Assembly: GCA_905339215.1 (NCBI GenBank)
Contig: CAJPFN010000046.1
Coordinates: 1 to 59,779, forward strand
Length of the DNA stretch: 59,779 nucleotides
Origin: Rhizobiaceae bacterium
Lineage (GTDB): Bacteria > Pseudomonadota > Alphaproteobacteria > Rhizobiales > Rhizobiaceae
Direction: 5' to 3'
The notes below the pieces were generated by a model, which was not told the DNA's origin, searched no databases, and saw only the letters and a list, made by a program, of their open reading frames with translations. Below are positions 34,066 through 43,123 of the stretch, piece after piece; the stretch's first letter is position 1; the number at the start of each line of letters is the position of its first letter. The translations under genes were made by a program, and so were the position numbers.

Positions 34066-34204
34066 GAAGGAAAGGTAAGCGAGTTGGCTCGCTCGCGGAA
34101 GCGAACGATCGGCGCCCGACTTCACATTCGCGCGACCCGAACGTCTTGACCGCATCGCGATTCATTCCATAGCCTCGTCGCGAGGGGATATTGCCGGGAC
34201 ATTC

Positions 34205-35209
34205 ATGCTCGAAACGCTGCAATCCGTGTTCGAGCCGTTCGAGGTCCGGCTGATCGCCGGCATCGCCGGCGGCACGATCCTGTTTGGCCTCGCCGCACTG
34301 GCGGTCGCCATGTTCCAGTACCTCAGGGTGCGCAACTGGGCGACGGCGAAGGCCCGGATCCTGAGCTCCGCGCCAGGCTTCGAACTGAGACAGAAGTTTC
34401 AGACCGAACAGCCCCGCAACGTCCGCGTCGCCAAGATAATTTACCAGTTCGAAGCCGCCGGCCGTACGTGGCGCTCCAACCGCATCCTCGATTCCGGCGA
34501 CGCGGCGGAGGACCAGACGGAGCGCCTGCTCGCCGCCTATCCCGTCGGCGCGGTCGTCACGATTCGCCATGACCCTAAGGACCCGTCGAAATCGGCGCTC
34601 GAAATCGACCACCCGCCCAAGGATCTCGCCGCGGGCTGCCTCGCCGCGACGCTCATCGTGGTGGTGTTCGCGGCGCTCGGCATCCTGTTCGTCACCTACG
34701 GGATCGAAGGCCTGCAGCAGCTGCTTCCCGGCGCGATCCTGCCTTTGACGATCGCAGGTTCGGTCATCGGCTTCTTGTTCCTGCTGCTCTTCATCGCCTT
34801 TCATCGCCAGGCCAAGGCTGTAGGCCGCTGGCCAACGATCAACGGACGCATCGTGTCGAGCGGCGTTCACGAGTTCCAACAACGCCGCGACAAGCCGCTT
34901 CGCACGATGCGCGGCACCAGGATGATGAAGACCATGTACATGCCGGTGGTCGAATACAGCTATTCCGTCGGCGGCCGCGATCGCTCCAGCTGTTCGATCT
35001 GGGACGGCACGGAGGTGTCCGGTTCGCGCAGCTATGCCCAGCGTGTCGCCGACCGCTACCCGGTCGGCCGGACGGTCACCGTGCGCTACGACCCGACGGA
35101 CCCCGGGAAAGCCGCACTCGAGGTCGGCGGCAGCTGGCACTGGATGTTGCTTGTCGGCGCAGTCGTTGCCTTCGCTGTCGCGGCGTGGTCGACGGGCCTC
35201 TTCGTCTGA
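34205..35209 (+). CDS. DUF3592 membrane protein with two tandem DUF3592 modules
   Basis: 334 residues. The unit of a transmembrane helix, W-x-T/P-x-x-A/G-R-I-x-S-S, then Y-x-F/Y, and YPVG...V-x-(Y/H)DPxDP occurs twice: NWATAKARILSS to HDPKDPSKSALE (~44-140), and RWPTINGRIVSSGVHEF to YDPTDPGKAALE (~208-310). Four transmembrane segments in total. DUF3592 is found in bacterial membrane proteins of unknown function; the duplication is internal to one gene. Confidence 0.8.
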   Translation: MLETLQSVFEPFEVRLIAGIAGGTILFGLAALAVAMFQYLRVRNWATAKARILSSAPGFELRQKFQTEQPRNVRVAKIIYQFEAAGRTWRSNRILDSGDAAEDQTERLLAAYPVGAVVTIRHDPKDPSKSALEIDHPPKDLAAGCLAATLIVVVFAALGILFVTYGIEGLQQLLPGAILPLTIAGSVIGFLFLLLFIAFHRQAKAVGRWPTINGRIVSSGVHEFQQRRDKPLRTMRGTRMMKTMYMPVVEYSYSVGGRDRSSCSIWDGTEVSGSRSYAQRVADRYPVGRTVTVRYDPTDPGKAALEVGGSWHWMLLVGAVVAFAVAAWSTGLFV

Positions 35210-35330
35210 ACTCTGGCTGCCCCGGCGACGGATCGGAGCGGGTGGGGACGCTGCCGCGGCGGAAAGCCGCGCCCGCCAGGACCGACATGGACGAAAGTTA
35301 AGGTGACTGCCCCGGTCATGCGGGTTCACT

Positions 35331-35346
35331 TGTGCACTGCACAATC
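35331..35346. promoter_or_regulatory. TGTGCACTGCACAA motif in the DUF4405 leader
   Basis: A near palindrome around GTGCA/TGCAC 29 bases before the start at 35360, with related copies at 30671 and 30849. Shared motif in leaders of small or membrane-protein genes; the binding factor is unknown (a PhaR-like regulator is one possibility). Confidence 0.3.
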
Positions 35347-35359
35347 GGAGACCCTCATC

Positions 35360-35860
35360 ATGAATCCCGTCCTTTCGCGCTGGGCCACGCCATCCATAAC
35401 CGGCCTGTTCGTCATCTCCCTGGTGTCAGGAATCGCGATCTTCTTCGGCGTCGGCCGCAGCTACTTCACCGGCATGCACGAATGGCTGTCGATGGTGCTG
35501 GTGGTCCCGTTCGTGCTGCATCTGTGGAAGAACTGGCGGCCGTTCGTCTCCTACCTGAAACGACCGCCGATGGCGGTGGCGAGCGCGGTATCGCTGGCCG
35601 CAGCACTGGTTTTCGTCGTTCCCGCGGTCGTTTCGCCGAGCGGACCGCCGCCGGAGCGCGCGGTCATCCAGTTGCTGCCGTCGCGCACCATCGCGCAGGT
35701 CGCACCGCTGTTCGGGCATACGGGCGAGACACTGGGCGCGGCCCTTGCCGCCGGGGGCCTGACCGTGGAATCCGTCGAGGACACGCTGGCCAAGGTGGCG
35801 GAAATCTCGGGAGCCACGACGTCGAAGGTGCTGTCGGTCGCGCTGGCGGCGAAGAAATAG
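35360..35860 (+). CDS. DUF4405 membrane protein
   Basis: 166 residues. Transmembrane segments SITGLFVISLVSGIAIFF, WLSMVLVVPFVLHLW and MAVASAVSLAAALVFVVPAV. The His in MHEW and VLHLWKNW resemble the haem-binding histidines of DUF4405/cytochrome-b-like proteins. The periplasmic C-terminal ~70 residues (VIQLLPSRTIAQVAPLFGHTGETLGAAL) look like a helical repeat domain. Function unknown. Confidence 0.75.
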   Translation: MNPVLSRWATPSITGLFVISLVSGIAIFFGVGRSYFTGMHEWLSMVLVVPFVLHLWKNWRPFVSYLKRPPMAVASAVSLAAALVFVVPAVVSPSGPPPERAVIQLLPSRTIAQVAPLFGHTGETLGAALAAGGLTVESVEDTLAKVAEISGATTSKVLSVALAAKK

Positions 35861-35954
35861 CACCGCGTTTTTCGAACGGCGGGGTCGGCGTCCGATGCCG
35901 ATCCCTGCCACCGCCATCAAAGTCGGCGCAGCGGCTAGGCGGCGATGAAAAGCC

Positions 35955-36206
35955 TCAGCGCCCGCGGGCCCGCCCCCACTTGTCCATCGACTGTCCGCAC
36001 GCCTTGCAGATAAATCCGTCGCGGATCGCCTGCCCAGTGGAAGGACGGGCCTGCGCCGCCGGGACGATCTCGCCGCATTTCGGGCAGTGGATAGGGCCCG
36101 GACCGGCACCGCTGCGGAAGCGGTTGCGCGCGGCGCGCACCAGCGCGCCGACGAAGACGACCGCTCCGAGCAGTGCGATGACAGGGCCGATCGGGCCGGG
36201 CGACAT
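35955..36206 (-). CDS. Small zinc-ribbon membrane protein
   Basis: 83 residues: one N-terminal transmembrane helix (IGPVIALLGAVVFVGALV) and two CxxC knuckles, CPKC and CKAC, 25 residues apart. Possibly a zinc ribbon on the cytoplasmic side. It starts 9 bases after the stop of the DMGDH-type gene on the same strand, so it is probably co-transcribed. An upstream GTG at 36209 is also possible. Confidence 0.65.
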   Translation of the reverse strand: MSPGPIGPVIALLGAVVFVGALVRAARNRFRSGAGPGPIHCPKCGEIVPAAQARPSTGQAIRDGFICKACGQSMDKWGRARGR

Positions 36207-36215
36207 CACGCGCGT

Positions 36216-38777
36216 TCAGCTGCGCGGCTTGAGGTTCTCCGGATCGTAGAGCGGCTTGTAGCCGACGCCGGCCACCTCGACCGGATAGGTCTCGCCGAAG
36301 TACTCGACGTTCAGCTTGCGGCCTTCCTGGCAATGCGACCACGGCAGGTAGGCGAGCGCGATGTTCTTGCCGATCGTCGGGCCATAGGCGACCGAGGTGG
36401 TGAACGAACGGCGGCCAAGTTCGTCGACCAGCGTCTCGCCCGTCTCCGGGTCCATCACCGGCATGGTGCCGACAGGGTAGCGGGCAACTCCCTTCGAATC
36501 GACGTTGCCGGTCATGACCAGCGTGCACAGCATCGCCGGCTGGTGCGGCCGGGCCTTGTACTCGAGGTGCTTCGCCTTGCCGCGGAAATCCGCCTCCTTG
36601 ACCTTCGGACGCGCCAGGTCGGATTCGATAAGGTTGTATTCAGTCAGGAGGTCGGCGTTCTGCAGGCGGAGACTTTTCTCCATGCGCCGCGAATTGGCAT
36701 AGGTCTCGACGCCGAAGGCCATCACGCCGGTCGAGCGCAGCGCATCCCAGACGGCGAGGCCGTCCTCGTAGCGCATGTGCAGCTCCCAGCCCTGCTCACC
36801 GACATAGGAGATGCGGAAGGCGGTGACGTCCTTGCCGGCGATCCTGATCGGCTTGATCGCGGCGAAGGGGAAGTTTTCCGGCGAGAGCCCCGCCGGGTCC
36901 TCGACCACCTTCTGCAAGGTTACGCGCGCGTTCGGGCCCCAGATGCCGATGGTGACGTACTTCGCTGTGACGTCTGTCACGGTCACGTCGAAGCCCTTGT
37001 CCTCGGCAATCCGCTTCACGTAGTGGAAGTCGCGCGGGCCGGCGTCGGCGCCGTCGATCACCCGGCAGCGGTCGGCCATGCGGATCACGGTCAGGTCGGC
37101 GCGCACCATGCCTTCGTCGTCGAGGAAGTGGGTGTAGATGCCCTTGCCGATGTTGGCGTCGCCGCCGATCTTGGCCGCGCACAGCCATTCGAGCAGCGCG
37201 ACGTGGTCCGGACCCTCCACGTCGAACATGTAGAAATGCGATAGGTTGACGATGCCGCAGTCCTCGCTCATGGCGAGATGCTCGGCATTGGAGACGCGCC
37301 AGAAGTGGCGGTTGTCCCATTCGTTGGCGCGCACCGGTACGCGGTCGCCGTACTTTTCGAGCAGGTGCTCGTTGGCGGCGTAGCCGTGGGCGCGCTCCCA
37401 TCCGCCGAGTTCCATGAAGTAGCCGCCAAGTTCCTTTTCGCGCTCGTAGAATGGCGAACGGCGCACGTTGCGGCCGGTCGCATAGGGCTCGCGCGGGTGG
37501 ACCGCCGGATTGTAGATCTTCTGCGCCGCCTCGCCGCAGCGCCCGGCGATGAAGTCCTCCTTTATCTGGTGCGGATAGTAGCGCGAGTAGTCGATCCTGG
37601 CGTGGTCGATCGCAGTGCGCCCGTCGGTCATCCAGTCGGCGACGAGCTTGGCCATGCCCGGCGCGTCCTTGACCCAGATGGCGACGGCGTACCACAGGCC
37701 CCTCACCTTCTGGCTCTCGCCGATCGAAGGACCGCCGTCGGCGGTGACCTGTAGCAAGCCGTTGAAGGAGCGGCGCTCGTCGTAGCCCAGTTCGCCGAGG
37801 ATCGGCGTCAACTCGATCGCCCGCTCCAGCGGTTCCAGGATCTGCTCCATGTCGAGGTCGCGCTGCGACGGCGACAGGCGCGCCTGGTGCTTCTCCATCA
37901 GGTCGCGCGGGTGGCAGAGCCGCGGCTCCTTCTCCTCGTAATAGCCCCACTCGATCATGCCGCCTTCCGAAGTGGTCGGGTCGCCCGTGTCGCGCATGTA
38001 GGCGGAGTTGCCCTGGTCGCGCAGCAGCGGATAGCCGATCTCCTTGCCGGTACCGGCGAACTCCGTGTACGGACCGAAGAAGGTGAGCGGATGGTCGACC
38101 GGCATGACCGGCAGGTCTTCGCCTGCCATCTCGGCGATCAGCCGGCCCCAAAGGCCCGCGCAGACGATCACGGTGTCGGCCTCGATGGTGCCGCGTTCGG
38201 TGACGACGCCGCGGATACGTCCGTTCTCGATCTTCAGCGCGGTCGCCGGTGTGTTGGCGAAGGCCTGCAGTTTGCCGGCGGCGACGCCCATGTCGATCAG
38301 CTTGCCGGCGACGGTCTGCGAGCGCGGGATGACGAGGCCGGCGTCCGGGTCCCAGAGACCGCCCTGCACCATGCTCTCCTCGATCAGCGGGAACTTCTGC
38401 TTGATCTCGGCCGGCTCGATCAGGCGGGCGCGCGTGCCGAAGGCCTTGGCGGAAGCGACCTTGCGCCGGATCTCGTCCATGCGCGCGTCGTCGCCGACGC
38501 GGGCGACCTCAAGGCCGCCGATGCGCTCGTAGTGGCCGAGCCTGTCGTAGAACGAGACCGAATAGAGCGACGTCCAGCAGGACAGGAAGTCGTGGCTGGT
38601 CATGTAGCAGAAGTCGGAGGCGTGCGCCGTCGAGCCGATGTCGGTGGGGATGCCCGACTTGTCGATGCCGACGATGTCGTCCCAGCCGCGCTCGATGAGA
38701 TGATGGGCGATCGACGCGCCGACGATACCGCCCAGCCCGATGATGACAACTTTCGCCTTTTCCGGAAACCCAGCCAT
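36216..38777 (-). CDS. FAD-dependent dehydrogenase with GcvT domain (DMGDH family, second paralogue)
   Basis: 853 residues. FAD motif VIIGLGGIVGASIAHHL (~10-26), a STAHASDF segment at ~49-56 where the His aligns with the covalent FAD site, DAO domain to ~400, then GcvT domain (MFDVEGPDHVALLEWL, ISYVGEQGWELHM) and a C-terminal barrel. Expected to demethylate an N-methyl compound and pass the carbon to THF. It differs from the 1081-3663 paralogue in the FAD-loop and in the middle region, so the substrates are probably not the same. Two GTCGC half-sites 21 bp apart upstream suggest control by the GlxA regulator. Heads an operon with the zinc-ribbon gene. Confidence 0.83.
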   Translation of the reverse strand: MAGFPEKAKVVIIGLGGIVGASIAHHLIERGWDDIVGIDKSGIPTDIGSTAHASDFCYMTSHDFLSCWTSLYSVSFYDRLGHYERIGGLEVARVGDDARMDEIRRKVASAKAFGTRARLIEPAEIKQKFPLIEESMVQGGLWDPDAGLVIPRSQTVAGKLIDMGVAAGKLQAFANTPATALKIENGRIRGVVTERGTIEADTVIVCAGLWGRLIAEMAGEDLPVMPVDHPLTFFGPYTEFAGTGKEIGYPLLRDQGNSAYMRDTGDPTTSEGGMIEWGYYEEKEPRLCHPRDLMEKHQARLSPSQRDLDMEQILEPLERAIELTPILGELGYDERRSFNGLLQVTADGGPSIGESQKVRGLWYAVAIWVKDAPGMAKLVADWMTDGRTAIDHARIDYSRYYPHQIKEDFIAGRCGEAAQKIYNPAVHPREPYATGRNVRRSPFYEREKELGGYFMELGGWERAHGYAANEHLLEKYGDRVPVRANEWDNRHFWRVSNAEHLAMSEDCGIVNLSHFYMFDVEGPDHVALLEWLCAAKIGGDANIGKGIYTHFLDDEGMVRADLTVIRMADRCRVIDGADAGPRDFHYVKRIAEDKGFDVTVTDVTAKYVTIGIWGPNARVTLQKVVEDPAGLSPENFPFAAIKPIRIAGKDVTAFRISYVGEQGWELHMRYEDGLAVWDALRSTGVMAFGVETYANSRRMEKSLRLQNADLLTEYNLIESDLARPKVKEADFRGKAKHLEYKARPHQPAMLCTLVMTGNVDSKGVARYPVGTMPVMDPETGETLVDELGRRSFTTSVAYGPTIGKNIALAYLPWSHCQEGRKLNVEYFGETYPVEVAGVGYKPLYDPENLKPRS

Positions 38778-38844
38778 AGCCCGCGACCCTGATGTGGAAT
38801 TTTCGGCACACTATAGGGCGCTTCGCCACGATTGCAGCCTGTTT

Positions 38845-38871
38845 GCGACATGGCGGAAACGCCCCGCGACC
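38845..38871. promoter_or_regulatory. Tandem GTCGC half-sites (minus strand), 21-bp period, before the second DMGDH gene
   Basis: Read on the minus strand, GGTCGC (38871-38866) is followed 21 bp later by TGTCGC (38850-38845), about 68 bases upstream of the start at 38777. Same core and spacing as at 18904 and 21959. Confidence 0.5.
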
Positions 38872-38964
38872 TGCGGCAAGCCAGGTTGCGCAACCATTAA
38901 CTCTAACATTGTATGAGGCTTGCCCGTTAACCCGGAGCCCCGCCGATCGTGTTATGGATTGTCC

Positions 38965-40161
38965 ATGCTTATCGCAGCAGAACCGGATACGAGACGCCAC
39001 ATTACCAGTCTTCGACCGTTACCGTATGAAGATCGCGGCGAGCGGAGCGAAATCCTCCATGTCGGCCGCGAAGACGGCTTCGATTTCTCCTGCCGCGAAT
39101 ACACGGAACTCTTCGCAGCCGCCGACGCGACCGGCTTCCAGCATCCCCAATGGCTCCGGCATTTCTTCGGGATGCTGGCGCCCCACCGGCGCGCCGGCAA
39201 GGTAGTCGTCACGCTTCGTCGCGACGACGGCAGGCTCGTCGGCGTCCTGCCGCTGATCCTGCGCCGCAAGGCCGGCGTGCGGCTCCTTGAGACGACCGAT
39301 CTAGGAGTATCGGACTATGCGGCGGTGCCGCTCGAACGCGCCTTTCGCACCGGCATCGCCCGCCTCCCGGGATTGAAGCGTCGGATCGCCCAGGCCCTGC
39401 CCAGCCACGACATCCTGCGCATCCGCCCGATTCGCGCCGAGCACCTCGACGACTGGGCGGCGCTGCTTCCCGGCATCGCCGAACCGCTCGGCTTCGGCGC
39501 ACCGTTCGCCGCGCTCGGGACCGACTATGCCGAGTGGCGCCGCACGCGCCCGTCGAAGTCCCTGCTCGGCCGGCTTTCCCGCGCCGAAAAGCGGATCGCC
39601 AAGCTCGGCGGGGGCCGGCTGGTGCGCCTCTCCTCGCCCGCCGACATCCGCGCCGCCGTGGCGGAAATACAGCGCCTCAGGGCCGGCCGCTTCGCCGGCG
39701 ACCTGATCCAGGACGATTTCGTCCGCGATTTCTATGCAGCCGTCGCCGTCGAAGGGGGCTGCGACGCTCTTGCGGAGGTGTTCCGGCTCGATATCGGCGG
39801 CCATCCGGCTGGATACGTCTACGGCCTCGCCCATCGCGGTCGCTTCTACTACCTCCTCATCGGCTGCGACTACGAAAACCACGGCCGCTGCTCTCCCGGT
39901 CTGGTGCTCTACGACCGCATCATCGCCGACTGGATCGGGCGCGGTGGCGACGTCTTCGACTTCACCATCGGCGACGAGCCGTTCAAGGCAGATTTCGGCA
40001 CGCAGTCGACGCCGATGTTCGCTCTGGTCGACACGCCGACCTGGCGCGGAAAGCTGGCGCTCGCCGCGTTTCGCGCCCACGCGCAATTGCGCTCTCGGCG
40101 CAGCGAAAGACAACCGGCAGAGGACGGCGGTCCGCCGCCGGGAATGGGAGGGGAGACATGA
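38965..40161 (+). CDS. GNAT-fold acetyltransferase (BcsL/CelD-like)
   Basis: 398 residues from the ATG at 38965. FQHPQWLRHF and LRRDDGRLVGVLPLIL start a GNAT_6-type fold; the C-terminal half has FRLDIGGHPAGYVYGLAHRGRFYYLLIGCD and FDFTIGDEPFKADFG, characteristic of the CelD/BcsL acetyltransferases. These usually act in polysaccharide or lipid modification. Coupled by an ATGA overlap to the PIG-L gene and next to a glycan cluster. Confidence 0.78.
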   Translation: MLIAAEPDTRRHITSLRPLPYEDRGERSEILHVGREDGFDFSCREYTELFAAADATGFQHPQWLRHFFGMLAPHRRAGKVVVTLRRDDGRLVGVLPLILRRKAGVRLLETTDLGVSDYAAVPLERAFRTGIARLPGLKRRIAQALPSHDILRIRPIRAEHLDDWAALLPGIAEPLGFGAPFAALGTDYAEWRRTRPSKSLLGRLSRAEKRIAKLGGGRLVRLSSPADIRAAVAEIQRLRAGRFAGDLIQDDFVRDFYAAVAVEGGCDALAEVFRLDIGGHPAGYVYGLAHRGRFYYLLIGCDYENHGRCSPGLVLYDRIIADWIGRGGDVFDFTIGDEPFKADFGTQSTPMFALVDTPTWRGKLALAAFRAHAQLRSRRSERQPAEDGGPPPGMGGET

Positions 40162-41045
40162 CCACGCGCGAGGACCTTCTGAAGAACTCCGTGATTGTCG
40201 CGGCGCATGCCGACGACGAGATCCTGTGGTTCAACTCGATCGCTGCCGACGTCGACAGGATCTTCGTCGTCTATTGCGATTTCTGGGCGCATCCAGAACT
40301 GGGGCGCCGGCGGCAGGCGGCTTTCGCCGAGTATCCCCGGCCGATCGAATGCCTCGGCATCGACGAATCTGGCGCCGCCGGCTGTGCCGACTGGACAGCG
40401 CCCGACCTCACCGATTCCGGCATCGCCCTTGGCTACGAGGCAAGCCGCCGCGCCCTGACGCGCATCGCCAAGAAGTCTCTATCCATGGTCTCGGCATACG
40501 ATCCGGCAAAGGTCTCTGCCGAGAGCGTCTCCGAGACATACCGGGCGAACTTCGACGCAATTCGTGCCGCGCTCGAGCCGCGCCTCTCTGCCGGCATGAA
40601 CGTCTTCACCCACAATCCGTGGGGCGAATACGGGCACGAGGAACACGTCCAGGTGTTCCGCGTCCTCGAGAAGCTGCGCGACAGGATCGGTTTTCGCCTG
40701 TGGATGTCCAACTACTGCACCGAGCGCGCAGTGCCGCTGGCGATGCGCTATTTCCGCAGTGCGCCGGGGGAATATGTCCGACTGCCGGCGAACAAGGATT
40801 TCGCGGCTGCCGTCGCCGAGGTTTACAAGAAGCACGGATGCTGGACCTGGGCGGACGACTGGTCTTGGTTCGACGACGAGTGCTTCATGGAGGCGCCGCG
40901 CGAGCAAGCCTTGCATCGGGCGCACAACCACCTGTTCCCGCTGAATTTTTTCGCCATCGAAGACGAAGTCCAGCGCCGCCAGTGGCTGCCGCTGGCGATC
41001 ACGGCCACCGCGGCGACCGTCGGGCTTGCGGCGATTGCCGACTAG
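40158..41045 (+). CDS. PIG-L family deacetylase
   Basis: 295 residues. Zinc-binding motif AAHADDE (~15-21) and the distal HEEHVQV His are present, along with NPWGEYGHEEH. Members remove N-acetyl groups from sugars such as GlcNAc derivatives. It follows the GNAT gene with ATGA overlap, giving an acetylation/deacetylation pair beside the surface-glycan cluster. A hydrophobic stretch at the C-terminus (LAITATAATVGLAAIA) may be a membrane tail. Confidence 0.82.
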   Translation: MTTREDLLKNSVIVAAHADDEILWFNSIAADVDRIFVVYCDFWAHPELGRRRQAAFAEYPRPIECLGIDESGAAGCADWTAPDLTDSGIALGYEASRRALTRIAKKSLSMVSAYDPAKVSAESVSETYRANFDAIRAALEPRLSAGMNVFTHNPWGEYGHEEHVQVFRVLEKLRDRIGFRLWMSNYCTERAVPLAMRYFRSAPGEYVRLPANKDFAAAVAEVYKKHGCWTWADDWSWFDDECFMEAPREQALHRAHNHLFPLNFFAIEDEVQRRQWLPLAITATAATVGLAAIAD

Positions 41046-41122
41046 GGCAATGCCCTAGGCGGCGAACCTTCCGGGGCCGGTCCCGCGCCATGGCGACGGG
41101 GCAGCCAACCCAGTGAGTTTGC

Positions 41123-41875
41123 TCAGGCGAAAGCCCAGATGTCCTCGGCCTGGAAGCCGACCTCGTAACCGGCGGTCTTCAGCTTAACGACCACCTGGCC
41201 GATTTCGGCCGCAGGCAGCGCGCCAACCTCGATTTTGATCATGCCCGGACGGTAACGAGAAAGATCGAGTTGCTCGAAGACGACCCAGCCGGCGCCCTCG
41301 CAATCGACCAGGAACGCGTCAATGTGCTCGATCCCGTTGCGGTCGAGCAGGGTCTGCAGGCGCTCCGACGGGACCTCGATGTCTTTGAGGTGCGGGGCGA
41401 AGCGGCTGAAATTGGCGTCGTCCTCTCCCCAGGCGTTCTTGCCGGACATCAGGTTGGTGTCGGTAACCGACGAGCAGCCGATGAACTCGATCGGCAGCGT
41501 CCCGGCCTCCAGTGCAGCCGCGTCGAATGTGTGGACCGTGATCGCACCCCTGGCCTTGGTGACCGCGACCGGCTCGATGACGAACCGCTTCTCGTCGGGG
41601 TAGTTCGCACGCAGGCGCTTCTGGTTGTACGGGATCGGCTCGACGAGCAGCGCCCGCGCGCCGCGGATGCGGTGCAGCCAGGGCGTCACGTCGTCGAAGA
41701 GAATACCGTCGCAGGCGCCGACGTTGACCATCTGGAACGGCCGCCCGCCGATCCGGGCGCGCAGCGCGGCACCCGCAAGGAAACGTGTGCCGCGCAGCGA
41801 GGGCGCACGCGCCAGAAGCGCATTCGGTAGGCACGCGGCGGCAAGAATACGAGCGAAACTGGATGCGATACTCAC
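41123..41875 (-). CDS. FkbM family methyltransferase
   Basis: 250 residues. FkbM features: VNVGACDG SAM-binding motif, LLVEPIPYNQKRLRANYP, FVIEPVAV, then DAFLVDCEGAGWVVFEQLDL and MIKIEVGALP. Probably O-methylates a sugar of the glycan made by the neighbouring genes. Its start overlaps the membrane protein stop by 4 bases. Confidence 0.85.
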   Translation of the reverse strand: MSIASSFARILAAACLPNALLARAPSLRGTRFLAGAALRARIGGRPFQMVNVGACDGILFDDVTPWLHRIRGARALLVEPIPYNQKRLRANYPDEKRFVIEPVAVTKARGAITVHTFDAAALEAGTLPIEFIGCSSVTDTNLMSGKNAWGEDDANFSRFAPHLKDIEVPSERLQTLLDRNGIEHIDAFLVDCEGAGWVVFEQLDLSRYRPGMIKIEVGALPAAEIGQVVVKLKTAGYEVGFQAEDIWAFA

Positions 41876-43119
41876 GGCCGGGCACCTGAGGATGGGAAGG
41901 AGGACGGGGGACGATTGAGGCGTTCACCCGCATCGCGCGCGTTCGCCCCCCAAAGCGCGGCGAGTGGAACCGCGATCAGCAGGAAAGGCGGGAACAGGTT
42001 GGGCAGGTAGATGCGCGTATCGTGGATCGGGAAGATCGCGAACTTGGCAAGCACGGCGAGCACAAGCGCCGCAAACAGGACGCCCGCCCGGTTGTCGAGG
42101 TGGAAGCCGGCGCGCGCGGCGGCGAACCAGCCGCCGAGCGCCAGAACGGCGAGGCCGACCCAGGTGTTGAAGCCGATGGCGCGCACCACCGCATTGACGA
42201 AGGCCTTCGCGTAGGCGGCGACCGAGAAGGCTGGATCGAAGCCGTCCATGTTGAGCTGCTGCTCGATGCTGGAGAAGTAGAGATGCGGCCACCAGCCCGG
42301 ATGCCCCGCCCAGCGCGACACTGCGAGATAGACCACGGCCGAGGCGACGAAGCCCGCGACGACGCCGACCGAGCGGATGCGAAAGGCAGCGACGAGAACG
42401 AAGAAAACCCCGGCGAAGACCACATTGTCGGGGCGGATCGCCACGGCCAGCGTCAGGAGCGTCGCCGTGAGCATTTCCCGCCTTTCGACATAGGCGAGGA
42501 CGGCGCCGAGCATGACGGCCGCGCACAGAAGGTCGGGCGAATTGGCCCGCGCCGCCGCGCCGAACTCGAGCGCCATCAGGATGCCGGCCGCGAGCGGCGC
42601 CAGCGCCATCAAGCGCTGGCGGGCGAGCCAAAGAAGGGTCACCGCGCCGAAGAGCAGCACCGAGAAGATCTGGATCGCCTGCATGGCGGCGACCGGCGAC
42701 ATCACTTTGCTGACCGCCGAGAGAAGTTCGGCGTAGACGAACTTCACGCGGTACATGACGAGTTGCGAATGAAAGTCGGCCGCGTTCGCCGCCATGTGGC
42801 TGCGGTAGCCGCCGCCATCGTCGGTCAACGCCCGCCAGTCGCCCTCGGAAACGGCGGCTTTCACCGTGCCGTAGACGTAGTCGTGGAGCGCCTGCGAATC
42901 GGCATAGGTCCCCTCCTCCGCCACGGCGAGATAGGGAAGCATGTCCCAGTTGGCGTCGGGCAGCACGACGACGGTTGCCGCGGTCAGCAGCATGTAGAGC
43001 GAGAACAACGCGGCGCCGATCGCCGCCGCGTTCCTTGCATAGACGTCGCCCGCGAAGCCGAGCGCGGCGGTGCCGAGCCTGTCGAACACGCCTGTCGGTG
43101 CGGGCGCCCGGGTCAGCAT
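41872..43119 (-). CDS. Polytopic membrane protein, GT-C glycosyltransferase-like
   Basis: 415 residues with about 9-10 transmembrane segments (AAIGAALFSLYMLLTAATVVVL, ILMALEFGAAA, ATLLTLAVAIRPDNVVFAGVFFVLVAAF, VVAGFVASAVVYLAV, LVLAVLAKFAIFPI). An Asp in the first periplasmic loop (PDANWDMLPYL) and AIRPDN fit GT-C-fold, polyprenyl-phosphate-sugar-dependent transferases, but I see no family-specific proof. It is coupled to the FkbM gene and close to the aminotransferase. Confidence 0.65.
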   Translation of the reverse strand: MLTRAPAPTGVFDRLGTAALGFAGDVYARNAAAIGAALFSLYMLLTAATVVVLPDANWDMLPYLAVAEEGTYADSQALHDYVYGTVKAAVSEGDWRALTDDGGGYRSHMAANAADFHSQLVMYRVKFVYAELLSAVSKVMSPVAAMQAIQIFSVLLFGAVTLLWLARQRLMALAPLAAGILMALEFGAAARANSPDLLCAAVMLGAVLAYVERREMLTATLLTLAVAIRPDNVVFAGVFFVLVAAFRIRSVGVVAGFVASAVVYLAVSRWAGHPGWWPHLYFSSIEQQLNMDGFDPAFSVAAYAKAFVNAVVRAIGFNTWVGLAVLALGGWFAAARAGFHLDNRAGVLFAALVLAVLAKFAIFPIHDTRIYLPNLFPPFLLIAVPLAALWGANARDAGERLNRPPSSFPSSGARP

Positions 43120-43123
43120 GGCC

